The notes beneath the pieces are model-generated. The model did not search any database. It had not been told where the DNA came from and saw only the letters and a program-made list of their open reading frames with translations. A program made the position numbers and the translations under genes. This document shows, piece after piece, positions 7,638 through 17,669 of a stretch of DNA of 64,000 nt. The DNA comes from Bacteroidota bacterium (GTDB taxonomy: Bacteria; Bacteroidota; Bacteroidia; Cytophagales; Cytophagaceae): the NCBI GenBank assembly GCA_023391415.1, contig JAEWAY010000011.1:62001-126000 (forward strand), given 5' to 3'. The first letter of the stretch is position 1, and every line of letters begins with the position of its first letter.

Positions 7638-10600
7638 TTATAATGATTTTTCCAATTCTAAGGCTTGTTCTATTGATATTGAGCCATTTACTAATTTATC
7701 GATAATGTCGCTCAGGCCGGTGGTATTGGGGGTGGGCTGACTTGGGCCCGGATTAAGTATGGGACTTGTCGCGCCGTTCGCGATATGTTCAATAGGTTTT
7801 CCAGGCCAGAATCTTTTTCGATGGAATATGGTAAGTGGCAGGGAAGTTCTTGCAGGAACATATATGGGGTCCACTTCTTCCGCGATGAGGTGGCAATTGG
7901 TGCCGCCAAAACCGAAAGAGGAAATAGCGGCTCGTCTTGTTTTGTGATTAGTCTCCCATTTTTGGGAAGAAGTGACCGGATAGAATATGGAATTCTGAAA
8001 TTCAAATCTGGGGTGCGGTTCTTTGCAGTTGAGGCTTGCAGGAAGCGTTTTATTTTCCAGAGCCATGGCGACTTTGATCAGACTTGCGATACCGGAAGCG
8101 TGCAAAAGATGACCAATATTGGACTTGACAGAGGAAATGGCGCAGTATTGTTTCGCGTTGGAGTTCTCTCCGTACACCTCTTTGGCGGCTTTGACTTCAA
8201 TGGGGTCTCCCAGCAGCGTCCCTGTGCCATGGGCCTCAAGATAGGTGACACTATGTCGGTCGATGCCCGAGTTTTTAATAGCGGCTTTAATGACTTCCTT
8301 CTGCATAGCCATATTGGGAGTGGTGATTCCCATGGTTTTTCCATCATTGTTCACAGCCGAACCTCTGATTACAGCATGGATCCGGTCGCCATCCCTGACG
8401 GCCTGTTTATAGGATTTGAGGAGTACAAGTCCGGCGCCTTCGCCCAATACGATACCATCCGCGTTTTTATCGAAGACATGGCATTTGCCATTGGGGGAAA
8501 GTACCTGAGCCTGACTAAACCCGACATGACCACTGCCGTGCAGCAGTAATGTAATGCCACCGGCAATGGCCATGTCGCATTCTCCGGATCTGATTTTCTG
8601 ACAGGCTTCATGCACAGCGACCAGGGAAGATGAGCAGGCGGTATCCAGTGTGAGAGAGGCGCCCTTGAGATCAAAAAAGTCGGAGATCCGGGCGGCAATC
8701 ATGTTTTGAATCGTATTGACTACAATATTTCTTTTGTAATCGAAGGGTAGGTCCACGATAATATCATTCCACACTCCCGGACCGGCTCCAATAATGACCG
8801 CGATATTTTTGTTGGAAATTTCCGGACGGGTATAGCCTGCCCGGTCAAATAAGTGTTGAGCCAGTTCAAGCAGAATCCGTTGCTGAGGGTCAAGGCATAG
8901 CGCGTCGTTTTCCTTTATTCTGAAAAACTCGTTGTCAAAAGCGTCTACGTGGTTTACAAATCCTCCCCATTTGGAATAGGTCTTGCCTACAGTGCCTTTG
9001 ACGGGATGGAACGATGGCCGGTAGTCCCACCTGTCAGCCGGGATTTCCCGCACTACGTCTACTTCATCCCGAATATTTCTCCAAAACTCTTCGGGTGAAT
9101 CGGCTCCCGGAAATTTGCAGGAGACGGAAATAATGGCGATGGGGTCGGTACTGTATTCCGTCTTTTCGGCTGTAACGGAAACGCTTTTGGTTTTTTCAGC
9201 TTTATCGTTGGTTTTATTGACGCGAAATGATTTAAGCGTGAAGTTTTTTATTTCCATCAGCATATTGCCTGTACTATCCGTCATGGTAATATTAAATTGC
9301 TGGATATCCGTGGTTTTATTCAATTTTACCCTGTCTACCGTCACCCAGATTTCGTCAGGAGTCGCTTCTGAAAAGATGGTGATTTCGGCAGCGAAGAAAG
9401 GTACCCATAGCTCTTCTGATTTTCGCGGAAGAAGAACTGTAAAACCGGCAACACATTGAAAGGCTCCATCCAAAATCATCGGGGAAATCCAGGACGCTGA
9501 GTGGGATGGTTTCCTGAGCTTGCCTGTAACGCTGTCCTGACTTACATAAAGCGTTTCAATTGTTTGAAACGCGTTGCCGTACTGGAAATTGTTGCTGGCA
9601 AACCATTCATAAACTTCATCTCCGGATATGACCGTCCGCGCTGAGGGCAATGACGCGAAAGGCGCGGCGGATCTTTTATCTTGTAAAGGCGTGTAGCTGA
9701 TCTCGCCTTTGGCGAGCGGCTTTCCGGAACTTGTAAAAGAGTATTGACGGGCGTCTCCTTTGAGGGTGAAACGCGCTTCCGCGGTGACCTCATCGTCCTG
9801 AATGAGGAGTGGAGCGAACCAGGAGATATTTCTAAAAGTATTGACGGGCGTCGCCTGTGTCTCGGAAATGTTTTTGACAAGATCGAGATATCCTGCCCCC
9901 GCGAAAATGATTTTTCCGTCAATGACATGATCGCTCACTTCAATGGAACGGGTATCAAGCAGTAAGGAAACACTCGTAGTATCGTGATCGGTTCTGGTTT
10001 CTCCAATTCGATAATACGCGTGTTCTTTTGGAGATCTCGTTGGGGTGGCAGGATTACGCGCGCCGATGTCATAAGACTCTTTTTTCCCGGAGTAGGTAAG
10101 AGTTCCGGCTTCTAGCTCTTTCCTGATTCTGATAACGATATCGTCAATCGATTTGCATTCGAAAAATATGGAAATCGAAAGTTCCGGGAAAAGCTTTTCC
10201 AGCTCCGCGGTTACTTTCATGATTACGACAGAGTCGGCTCCATATTCTTCCAGATTGACGGAGGTGTCTATTTCATTGGCTTGTAATCCAAGCGCTTCTT
10301 GAAGAATTTCAGTGATTTTGTATTGGATTTCGGCGCTGGGGTCATGATCAGTTGATATAGTGGTTTCCGCGTTGTATTGATCGTTCAGATAGGTGGTATT
10401 GGCTGTCAGAAGACCGGACTTCAGTTCCTCCTCAATCTTGCCGGCAAGATCGTCAATGCTTTTGCATTCAAAGAACAAGGAAATGGATAAGCCGGAATAC
10501 AGTTTTTCGAGTTCGGTAGTTACCCTCATGATAGCGACGGAGTCTACTCCGTATTCTTCAAGGTTTATGGCCGTATCGATTTCGTTGACGGACAGCCCAA

Positions 10601-13600
10601 GCACCTCGGATAGAATTACCGCTATCTTGTCTTTTGTCCCATTTTGTACACCGGTAGCGTGTTCGCGGACTGGCGCGGCCGGACCCGGGATGTCCCGGGA
10701 TGTTGTTGGCGCTCCTATATAGGTCAGACCTCCAGTGGCAACCTCTCCGGATATTTTATCGACAATATGATCGATCGACTTGCATTCAAAAAACAACGAA
10801 ATACTTAAATCCGGGAAGCGTTTTTCGAGCTCTGAGGTAACTTTCATAATCGCGACCGAATCCACTCCATATTCCTCCAGATCAGCGGACGTATTCATTT
10901 CCTCCTGAGCCAGTCCCAGTACATCCGACAATATTCCCGTAATCAGGTTACGAATCTCCGTTTTGAGATCGGACGTGTTCGGGATTTCTTTTTGTGTTTG
11001 GTAAGCGCTCTCTGAGATGTTGTTGATTGTTAGTGTCTTGTTTGCTCCGGAGTCTTCCAGATACGTTAATGAGCCGGCTCTAAGTTCTTCACTGATTTTG
11101 GCGGCGAGATCATCGATGGATTTACATTCAAAAAACAGGGAAATGGAAAGCTCCGGGAAGAGTTTTTCGAGTTCCGCGGTTACTTTCATAATCACGACCG
11201 AATCTGCTCCGTATTCTTCCAGATTGACTGTCGTGTCAATTTCAGATGGCGGGAATCCAAGCGCTTCTGAAAGGATTGAATGGACTGTCTTCCTGATGTC
11301 TATGGTAGTTTCAGTCTGCCGGGCTTGTCTCAGATACTGATCTTTCGTCGCGTTGTCGAGAGGCTGACCGTCCGGCTGAAGCTTGTTTGCCGGCTCCTGT
11401 CGTGGAGTCATGTCAAGATGGGTATCTGTAAAGAAGCCTTCACATCCCTTCTTATTGCCTTTGAATACAATAACCTGATTGTAAGGAAGCCTCAGAATAT
11501 GATCCATGGCTTTAGCCCCTTCGTCATTGGTGATACCGTCCATGCCGTTTTTCCTCATCATATCGACATAGGGCTGGGCCAGTATCATTCCCCCGTTGTT
11601 CCAGTACGGCCAGTTGACCGACTTGTATACTGTAGGCGAAATCGTGTTCCTGTAGGCGGCGTATTCATCCAGAAAGCGGTTGGCTGTAGAATAGTCTACC
11701 TGGCCCATCTGGCCGGCTACGGCGCTTACGGAGGAAAAATAAATGACAAAATCCGGCACGATAGCGGAGCACGCGGTGTCCAGGTTTCGAGCGCCTTTGA
11801 TTTTGGGGGAGACGACCGACTGAAAGTTTTCCTCAGTTTTTTTAATAAGTAATTTGTCGTTGATGATGCCGGCGGAATGAAATATCCCGTTTATACCACC
11901 ATACTCGCTGATGATGGAAGAAACGAGATTTTGTGTACTGATCAGATCGGTAATGTCGGCGGGAAGATAGGCGATTCGCTCCTGATTTCGCTTTAAAAAC
12001 TCCCGATGATTGTCGTTTAGCTCCGACAGATTTTTTCTTCCGGTCAGTAGTACCTTTTTTACACCTTTGGTAGTTAGCCACGATGCCATTGTAAGTCCGA
12101 TAGCGCCCATGCCGCCTGTGATCAGGTATACTCCGTCCTCTTTGACGGGTATCTGGCCTTCTGGAATGGAAGAGATACGGGTAATGGCGTATTCGTATCG
12201 CTGTTGATCAATGTATAGGGCTTCCTTTTTGGACGAGCGATTGTTCAGTTCATGGATGAGTTTGGAAGTATAATCGGTTAGGGATGGTGATTGTCTAAAC
12301 TCGACAACTTTGATATTGAGTCTGCTTAGTTCTTTGGCGATTACTTTGGCGAAGCTTCCCAGAGCCCTGTACGCGGCTTCGTTTCTGTTTTGGGAGTGCC
12401 AGTAAGCGACGAAGTTTATTTTTTGTTTCTTAAAGGATTCAGTCAACTGTTTCGCGTGTCTGAAGAAGTTGACTAACAAATCCTCATCGGCGTTGAAGAT
12501 GGATCCGATATTGATCAGTATGTCGAATTCCGGCTGGGTAATAATAACGCTTAGTTCACCGTAAAGCCGCTGATAGGAATCCGGCGATGAAAAGGGTATC
12601 TGGTAGCCGGAGTGGTCCCGCTGGAAAAGATGTCCGGGCCTGACTCGGATGACGTTGTTGTAATAATGGCTGGTGAAATGAGCATATTCATCCTCTACCT
12701 GCGAAAAGAGCACCAGAGTTCCGCCAGTCGCCCGATTTGTCGTGGTCAACGGGGCGGGTAGCGTATCGTGAGTAAAATAATGGACGGGCATAGCTTCGTG
12801 TTCCGGCTTCGTGGAAAGGTGAAGATCTCTTTGAGGTACAAATCCGTCTGTATCGGAAGAGGTGTCTGCTGGCGATGGAGACTGGGTATATGTCTGGCCC
12901 GGACTCCCAAGGATTTTTGCCATAGGTTCGCCCGGTCCGATATCTTTGTACCACAATCTTCGCCGATTGAAAGGATAGCTCGGGAGTGGAGTTCTTCCCG
13001 GATTGTATTCCCAGAGCGGGGACCAGTCGATGGAGGCTCCCCCAACCCAGATCCTGGCCAACTCCTCCATGTTTCTTTGTTCGATTGGTTCCGCTGTCCG
13101 GGGCAATGGAACAGATTTGTTCGCTTTGCCCAGGCATATCCGGTCCCGGATACCTTCCAGACAGGAGCGCAGTTTGTTTTTTACCTCATGAAGATCTCGC
13201 GCCGCGAACGCGAGGCGATGGTCAAAGGCTACGCGGCCGGTTTGCAGGGTGTAGGCCAGTGAGGTCAGAGATAGCGGGACGTATCCCGGATTTTCCAGAT
13301 AGCTGAGCAGGTCTCTGGCGTACTTGAGAAGGGTCGGTTCGTCCTGTGCCGATAAAACGATCAGCTCTTCGGTATTATCCTCCACAATGGCGCCGGGATG
13401 AATTCTTTCGGGGGCTTCTTCGACTACGATATGCGCGTTGGCGCCGCCGGCTCCGAAGGAACTGATACCCGCCAGCCTTTTGGAGTATGATGTTCCATGC
13501 TTCCATTCTTCCAGACTTTTCTGTACTCTGAATGGAGAGTTTTGAAAGTCAATATATGGATTGACTGGTTCATTGTGAATGCTTGGTACTAGTGTCCGGT

Positions 13601-16600
13601 GATTTAGCTGTAAGATTACTTTGTGAATCGACGCTATTCCGGCCGCGGATTCGAGATGACCGATATTGCTTTTTACAGAGCCAATAGGACAATATTGCCG
13701 GTTGCCGGATTGATCGGCGTAAGCCCTGATTAAACCATTGATCTCAATGGGGTCTCCGAGCGACGTGCCTGTGCCGTGCGCTTCAATATAGCTGATGTCC
13801 GCCGGAGACACTCCCGCCTGGTCAAAGGCTCTTTTTACTACAGTGGCCTGAGCGTTGGAGTTGGGAACGGTATAACCACTCACTTTGCCTCCGTGATTGA
13901 CCGCGCTTCCTTTTAGGACCGCGTAGATAAAATCACCGTCTTCGATGGCTTTATTCAAGGGCTTGAGCAATACGGTACCAACGCCTTCACCGGGTACATA
14001 CCCTGAACCTCCTTCGCCAAAGCTCCTGCACCTGCCATCGGTAGAAGCGAAACGTCTGGCGGAAAGGATATAATGCTTGTAGGGGTGAATGTTCAGGTTG
14101 ACTCCACCCGCGACCGCGAGATCGCATTCACCGGTTACAATGCTCTGACAGGCCAGATGAATGGCGGTAAGTGAGGAGGAACAGGCTGTATCAATCGCCA
14201 TACTTGGCCCATTGAAGTTCATGGTATAGGAGACCCGGTTTGGTATGGACCAGTAGCTGCTGTTGTTGACAAGAATTTCTCCTTTCTGATATTCTTCCAT
14301 GGCGTATAGCTGATAGTGTCCCCACATGACACCAGCGTACACGCCTACTTTTCTTTCTTTATCACAGACGTTTTTCGGCGTATAGCCCGCGTTTTCGATG
14401 CAAGACCAGGCCGATTCCAGAAACAGTCTTTCCTGTGGATCGATAAACGCGGCTTCCTTCGGAGCGATTTTAAAAAATAGCGGATCAAAATATTCGATTT
14501 TGTCCAGAAATCCACCCCACTTAGAGAAGCTGGTAGTCGCTTTATTGATGTCCGAATCATAGAAACCTTCGATCTGCCAGCGATCTTTCGGAATTTCGCG
14601 GATACAGTCCGCGCCTTGTTTGAGGTTTTTCCAAAACGCGTTCAGATCTTCTGATTCCGGATATCTTCCATGGACGCCAATGATGGCTATATCCGTTTCT
14701 TTAGGTCGTCCTGACGAGTGTTTGTCATATGCTTGCATGGCTTTAATGAGTGGTGGTTGATGGTTGGATGAAAATATGCTTGATGGAATGGCGCGCGCGG
14801 CGCTCTCTTGGGGAGATGGCTGTTTGTCTCCCGCGATTGTTGAGCAATGGTCGGGATAGTTCTCTATCAGGTATTGTCCGGCGTCGATGATCGTTGGATA
14901 TTCAAAAAACAATGTTTTGGGCAAGTCGTCAAAGTGTTTGTCCAGCCGGTTGATGACGTTTACAAGGATGACGGAATCGAGCCCCAGGCTTTCAAAGTTT
15001 TCTTCTATATTCAATGCTTCTGGCCGGTGTCCCAGTTCTTCGGATAGCACTTCACATAATAGAGTTGTTACGCGGTCAAGGAGCTGATGGGTATTGGTGT
15101 TTTCTCTGACCGCGCAGGCTTTGGGCGTAGATTTTCCGGTTCTGTTCCATCGTACAAGTTCAAAATGTACGAACTCCATGCATACGGACTGGTCCTGATC
15201 AAGTACATAGACATGAAATCGTTCTACAGACGAGGGTTCTTCCGATAATCTTATTGCCAGTATATGGGCGTGGTCTATGGGTTTCTTATAGAATCTGGCG
15301 CTTCGAACCTGGTAGGGAACGAACAATTCCAGCGAGGAGTCAAATGAAGGAAGTAGAGAGACAGCAGTTTGAAAAGCCGCGTCTATGAGAAGCGGATCAA
15401 GAATATAGGTATCCTTGTCATGGTATCGCCGCGTCAGGTCAATACGCGCGAGGGCTCTGTCCTCGGAACGGTATATTTTTCGTATTAGCTGAAAATGTTC
15501 TCCATACCTGAATCCGCTATGGTTGAAAGCGGAGTATACTTCGCGGCTGGTAATGAATGGACTGGCAAGCAGACTGGTCAGATCGTGATGCCTGGCGGTA
15601 AAGTCGCTTCCGTGTTGTCCCGTATAGGCGAGAGAGCCCTGGGAGAGGGACTGGCGCGGGTTTGCCTTGTCCGTTGAGAAAAAGAACTCGATCGCGTTAT
15701 CCGTATTCCTTAGACTGATGAAAATGGAGTTCTCTTCGGCTTCTTTTATGGTAAAGGCCTGTTTCCACAATATGTCTTTCAATTCCAGATTCCATATCGA
15801 CGCCCCTGAAAGTTCGAGACATTCCGCGATCATCTCAATATAGGCCGCGGCGGGGAGTATGAAGTTGTGTTCCTGAAGCAGGTACTCTTCGCGTTTAAAA
15901 GTCGTTTTAAACAACTGATTGTTGAAAACGGAGTGGTTTTCCTGGATGAGCGGAAGCAGCCTTGCTTGTTTTACCTCCTTTTGAGGAGTATAATCGGAAA
16001 TATGATAGGGGGCTTTGATCATGGGATGAGGAGGAAGCCAGATACGGGTACCCCTGTCGGTATCGGGCCATTGGACATGCTCTCCCGATTGCCAGCGCTC
16101 CAGGGTTTTGTTTGAATGGGATTGGTCGCGGGTTGGCTGTTCCCCGGTTTCGAGCCACTTCGTAAACGCGTCGACTGTATGGCAGACGACGCCTTCACGT
16201 CGCGGATAAGTCGCTCTGCGCTGGAGGGTATAGGATACGTCTTCGATGGAGAGGTTTGGGTGCTCTTTGAGAAAATCAGCCAGTTTCTTTTTATACAGTT
16301 CCAGATATTCCTCGGATTTGGCTGAGACGGGTAATATATAATAATTGCCGGACGCGTTATTCCTTCTTTTTTGTATTGGCGGAGCTTCTTCCAGAATGAT
16401 ATGGGCGTTGGTGCCTCCCACGCCGAAGGAGCTTACTCCGGCTCTTCGGGGAAATGTTGATCGCTTCCATTCGATGGTATCGGCGTTGATCCTGAACGGG
16501 CTGTTGTCGATGTCAATTTCGGGATTGTTCGTGTTATAGTGCAAAGTGGCCGGAATCATTTTATTCTTCAGGGCCAGTACTGTCTTGATAAGACCGGCGA

Positions 16601-17669
16601 TGCCGGCGGCCTTGTTGAGATGCCCCAGGTTTGATTTTACTGATCCCAGATAGCGGAAGCTATTTGATGAAGTGGAAGTTTTGAATACTTCCCGCAAGGC
16701 TTCGAATTCTATAGGATCGCCAATAGGAGTGGCTGTACCATGCGCTTCCACATAACTGATGCTTTCAGCAGAAATGTTTGCTACGGCAAGCGCTTCCTGA
16801 ATGACTTTTTTTTGCCCTTCAGGACTCGGAGAATAATAACTGTTTTTACTACGTCCGTCATTGTTGACGGCGGAGCCTTTGATAATACCCCATATAGTAT
16901 CTTTGTTTTTAAGGGCATCATCAAGCCTTTTGAGCAGTATCAATCCGATTCCGTTCCCGAATACCGTTCCTTTCGCGTCCCTGTCAAAGGGGCGGCACAG
17001 GCCATCGGGTGAAAAAATCAGATTAGGGTCATAGATATAGCCCGCTTGGGGGAAAAGTAGGGAGCTACCTCCGCAAATGGCCATGTCCACCTCATTGTTT
17101 AACAGGCTTTCACATGCCATATGCACAGAGACCAGTGAACTGGAGCACGCGGTCTCGACAGTGATGCTGGGACCTTTGAGGTTTAAATGGTATGAAATAC
17201 GGCTTGAAGCGAAATCCGCGTCGTTGGAAGTGAAGGCGATGTAGTCGTCCGACTGACTGGCGTTTTCTCTGAATTTATTGCTGTAATTGTTGGAAGCGAC
17301 GGAGATAAAAACGCCGGTAGGGCGGGAGATATTGAAAGGGGAGTAGCCCGCGGTTTCAATCATTTCCCAGGCCGATTCCAGAAGCAGACGTTGCTGAGGA
17401 TCTAAGATAGCCGCCGTCTTGGGACTGTAGCCAAAGAAAGAGGCGTCCCAGTGATATGGATCGTCGACAATGGCGCCCGCGTTGACAAAGCCGGCTTTTC
17501 TTCTTTTGCTTTCCGGGATGTCAAGTTTATCCATTTCCTTGTCGGAAAGGTGGGTAACGCCTGATCGCTTATTGACAAGCATATCCCAAAAAGCGAAATG
17601 GTCCGGGGCTTTGGGAAATCGCGTGCTCAGACCGATGATGGCTATATCGTTTGTCGTGTATGTGTTCAT
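7638..17669 (-). CDS. Trans-AT PKS (PKS1): KS-DH-ACP-KS-KR-ACPx4-DH-KS
   Basis: This 3343-residue synthase lacks any AT. Domains: KS1 (5-430; Cys175, His310, His350), DH1 (570-845), ACP (Ser899), KS2 (990-1420; Cys1163, His1298, His1338), KR (about 1640-2080; GGMGAIG 1852-1858, Tyr1993), four near-identical ACPs (Ser2157, Ser2271, Ser2377, Ser2480, each EEYG[AV]DSV), DH2 (2550-2815), KS3 (2840-3270; Cys3012, His3147, His3187), and a C-terminal helix (about 3318-3343) like a docking element. DH1 looks degenerate: its only nearby His601 is five residues before Pro606 instead of the HxxxGxxxxP spacing, although Asp763/Gln767 are kept. DH2 keeps His2581, Gly2585, Asp2734 and Gln2738 but has Ala for Pro. 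The start overlaps the NRPS stop by ATGA. The protein ends on a KS whose ACPs and KR sit on PKS2. Confidence 0.94.
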   Translation of the reverse strand: MNTYTTNDIAIIGLSTRFPKAPDHFAFWDMLVNKRSGVTHLSDKEMDKLDIPESKRRKAGFVNAGAIVDDPYHWDASFFGYSPKTAAILDPQQRLLLESAWEMIETAGYSPFNISRPTGVFISVASNNYSNKFRENASQSDDYIAFTSNDADFASSRISYHLNLKGPSITVETACSSSLVSVHMACESLLNNEVDMAICGGSSLLFPQAGYIYDPNLIFSPDGLCRPFDRDAKGTVFGNGIGLILLKRLDDALKNKDTIWGIIKGSAVNNDGRSKNSYYSPSPEGQKKVIQEALAVANISAESISYVEAHGTATPIGDPIEFEALREVFKTSTSSNSFRYLGSVKSNLGHLNKAAGIAGLIKTVLALKNKMIPATLHYNTNNPEIDIDNSPFRINADTIEWKRSTFPRRAGVSSFGVGGTNAHIILEEAPPIQKRRNNASGNYYILPVSAKSEEYLELYKKKLADFLKEHPNLSIEDVSYTLQRRATYPRREGVVCHTVDAFTKWLETGEQPTRDQSHSNKTLERWQSGEHVQWPDTDRGTRIWLPPHPMIKAPYHISDYTPQKEVKQARLLPLIQENHSVFNNQLFKTTFKREEYLLQEHNFILPAAAYIEMIAECLELSGASIWNLELKDILWKQAFTIKEAEENSIFISLRNTDNAIEFFFSTDKANPRQSLSQGSLAYTGQHGSDFTARHHDLTSLLASPFITSREVYSAFNHSGFRYGEHFQLIRKIYRSEDRALARIDLTRRYHDKDTYILDPLLIDAAFQTAVSLLPSFDSSLELFVPYQVRSARFYKKPIDHAHILAIRLSEEPSSVERFHVYVLDQDQSVCMEFVHFELVRWNRTGKSTPKACAVRENTNTHQLLDRVTTLLCEVLSEELGHRPEALNIEENFESLGLDSVILVNVINRLDKHFDDLPKTLFFEYPTIIDAGQYLIENYPDHCSTIAGDKQPSPQESAARAIPSSIFSSNHQPPLIKAMQAYDKHSSGRPKETDIAIIGVHGRYPESEDLNAFWKNLKQGADCIREIPKDRWQIEGFYDSDINKATTSFSKWGGFLDKIEYFDPLFFKIAPKEAAFIDPQERLFLESAWSCIENAGYTPKNVCDKERKVGVYAGVMWGHYQLYAMEEYQKGEILVNNSSYWSIPNRVSYTMNFNGPSMAIDTACSSSLTAIHLACQSIVTGECDLAVAGGVNLNIHPYKHYILSARRFASTDGRCRSFGEGGSGYVPGEGVGTVLLKPLNKAIEDGDFIYAVLKGSAVNHGGKVSGYTVPNSNAQATVVKRAFDQAGVSPADISYIEAHGTGTSLGDPIEINGLIRAYADQSGNRQYCPIGSVKSNIGHLESAAGIASIHKVILQLNHRTLVPSIHNEPVNPYIDFQNSPFRVQKSLEEWKHGTSYSKRLAGISSFGAGGANAHIVVEEAPERIHPGAIVEDNTEELIVLSAQDEPTLLKYARDLLSYLENPGYVPLSLTSLAYTLQTGRVAFDHRLAFAARDLHEVKNKLRSCLEGIRDRICLGKANKSVPLPRTAEPIEQRNMEELARIWVGGASIDWSPLWEYNPGRTPLPSYPFNRRRLWYKDIGPGEPMAKILGSPGQTYTQSPSPADTSSDTDGFVPQRDLHLSTKPEHEAMPVHYFTHDTLPAPLTTTNRATGGTLVLFSQVEDEYAHFTSHYYNNVIRVRPGHLFQRDHSGYQIPFSSPDSYQRLYGELSVIITQPEFDILINIGSIFNADEDLLVNFFRHAKQLTESFKKQKINFVAYWHSQNRNEAAYRALGSFAKVIAKELSRLNIKVVEFRQSPSLTDYTSKLIHELNNRSSKKEALYIDQQRYEYAITRISSIPEGQIPVKEDGVYLITGGMGAIGLTMASWLTTKGVKKVLLTGRKNLSELNDNHREFLKRNQERIAYLPADITDLISTQNLVSSIISEYGGINGIFHSAGIINDKLLIKKTEENFQSVVSPKIKGARNLDTACSAIVPDFVIYFSSVSAVAGQMGQVDYSTANRFLDEYAAYRNTISPTVYKSVNWPYWNNGGMILAQPYVDMMRKNGMDGITNDEGAKAMDHILRLPYNQVIVFKGNKKGCEGFFTDTHLDMTPRQEPANKLQPDGQPLDNATKDQYLRQARQTETTIDIRKTVHSILSEALGFPPSEIDTTVNLEEYGADSVVIMKVTAELEKLFPELSISLFFECKSIDDLAAKISEELRAGSLTYLEDSGANKTLTINNISESAYQTQKEIPNTSDLKTEIRNLITGILSDVLGLAQEEMNTSADLEEYGVDSVAIMKVTSELEKRFPDLSISLFFECKSIDHIVDKISGEVATGGLTYIGAPTTSRDIPGPAAPVREHATGVQNGTKDKIAVILSEVLGLSVNEIDTAINLEEYGVDSVAIMRVTTELEKLYSGLSISLFFECKSIDDLAGKIEEELKSGLLTANTTYLNDQYNAETTISTDHDPSAEIQYKITEILQEALGLQANEIDTSVNLEEYGADSVVIMKVTAELEKLFPELSISIFFECKSIDDIVIRIRKELEAGTLTYSGKKESYDIGARNPATPTRSPKEHAYYRIGETRTDHDTTSVSLLLDTRSIEVSDHVIDGKIIFAGAGYLDLVKNISETQATPVNTFRNISWFAPLLIQDDEVTAEARFTLKGDARQYSFTSSGKPLAKGEISYTPLQDKRSAAPFASLPSARTVISGDEVYEWFASNNFQYGNAFQTIETLYVSQDSVTGKLRKPSHSASWISPMILDGAFQCVAGFTVLLPRKSEELWVPFFAAEITIFSEATPDEIWVTVDRVKLNKTTDIQQFNITMTDSTGNMLMEIKNFTLKSFRVNKTNDKAEKTKSVSVTAEKTEYSTDPIAIISVSCKFPGADSPEEFWRNIRDEVDVVREIPADRWDYRPSFHPVKGTVGKTYSKWGGFVNHVDAFDNEFFRIKENDALCLDPQQRILLELAQHLFDRAGYTRPEISNKNIAVIIGAGPGVWNDIIVDLPFDYKRNIVVNTIQNMIAARISDFFDLKGASLTLDTACSSSLVAVHEACQKIRSGECDMAIAGGITLLLHGSGHVGFSQAQVLSPNGKCHVFDKNADGIVLGEGAGLVLLKSYKQAVRDGDRIHAVIRGSAVNNDGKTMGITTPNMAMQKEVIKAAIKNSGIDRHSVTYLEAHGTGTLLGDPIEVKAAKEVYGENSNAKQYCAISSVKSNIGHLLHASGIASLIKVAMALENKTLPASLNCKEPHPRFEFQNSIFYPVTSSQKWETNHKTRRAAISSFGFGGTNCHLIAEEVDPIYVPARTSLPLTIFHRKRFWPGKPIEHIANGATSPILNPGPSQPTPNTTGLSDIIDKLVNGSISIEQALELEKSL

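Noticed and set aside
7638..17669. PUFA synthase
   Set aside because: Tandem ACPs and a trans ER are shared features, but the multi-KS modular layout and NRPS loading exclude it.
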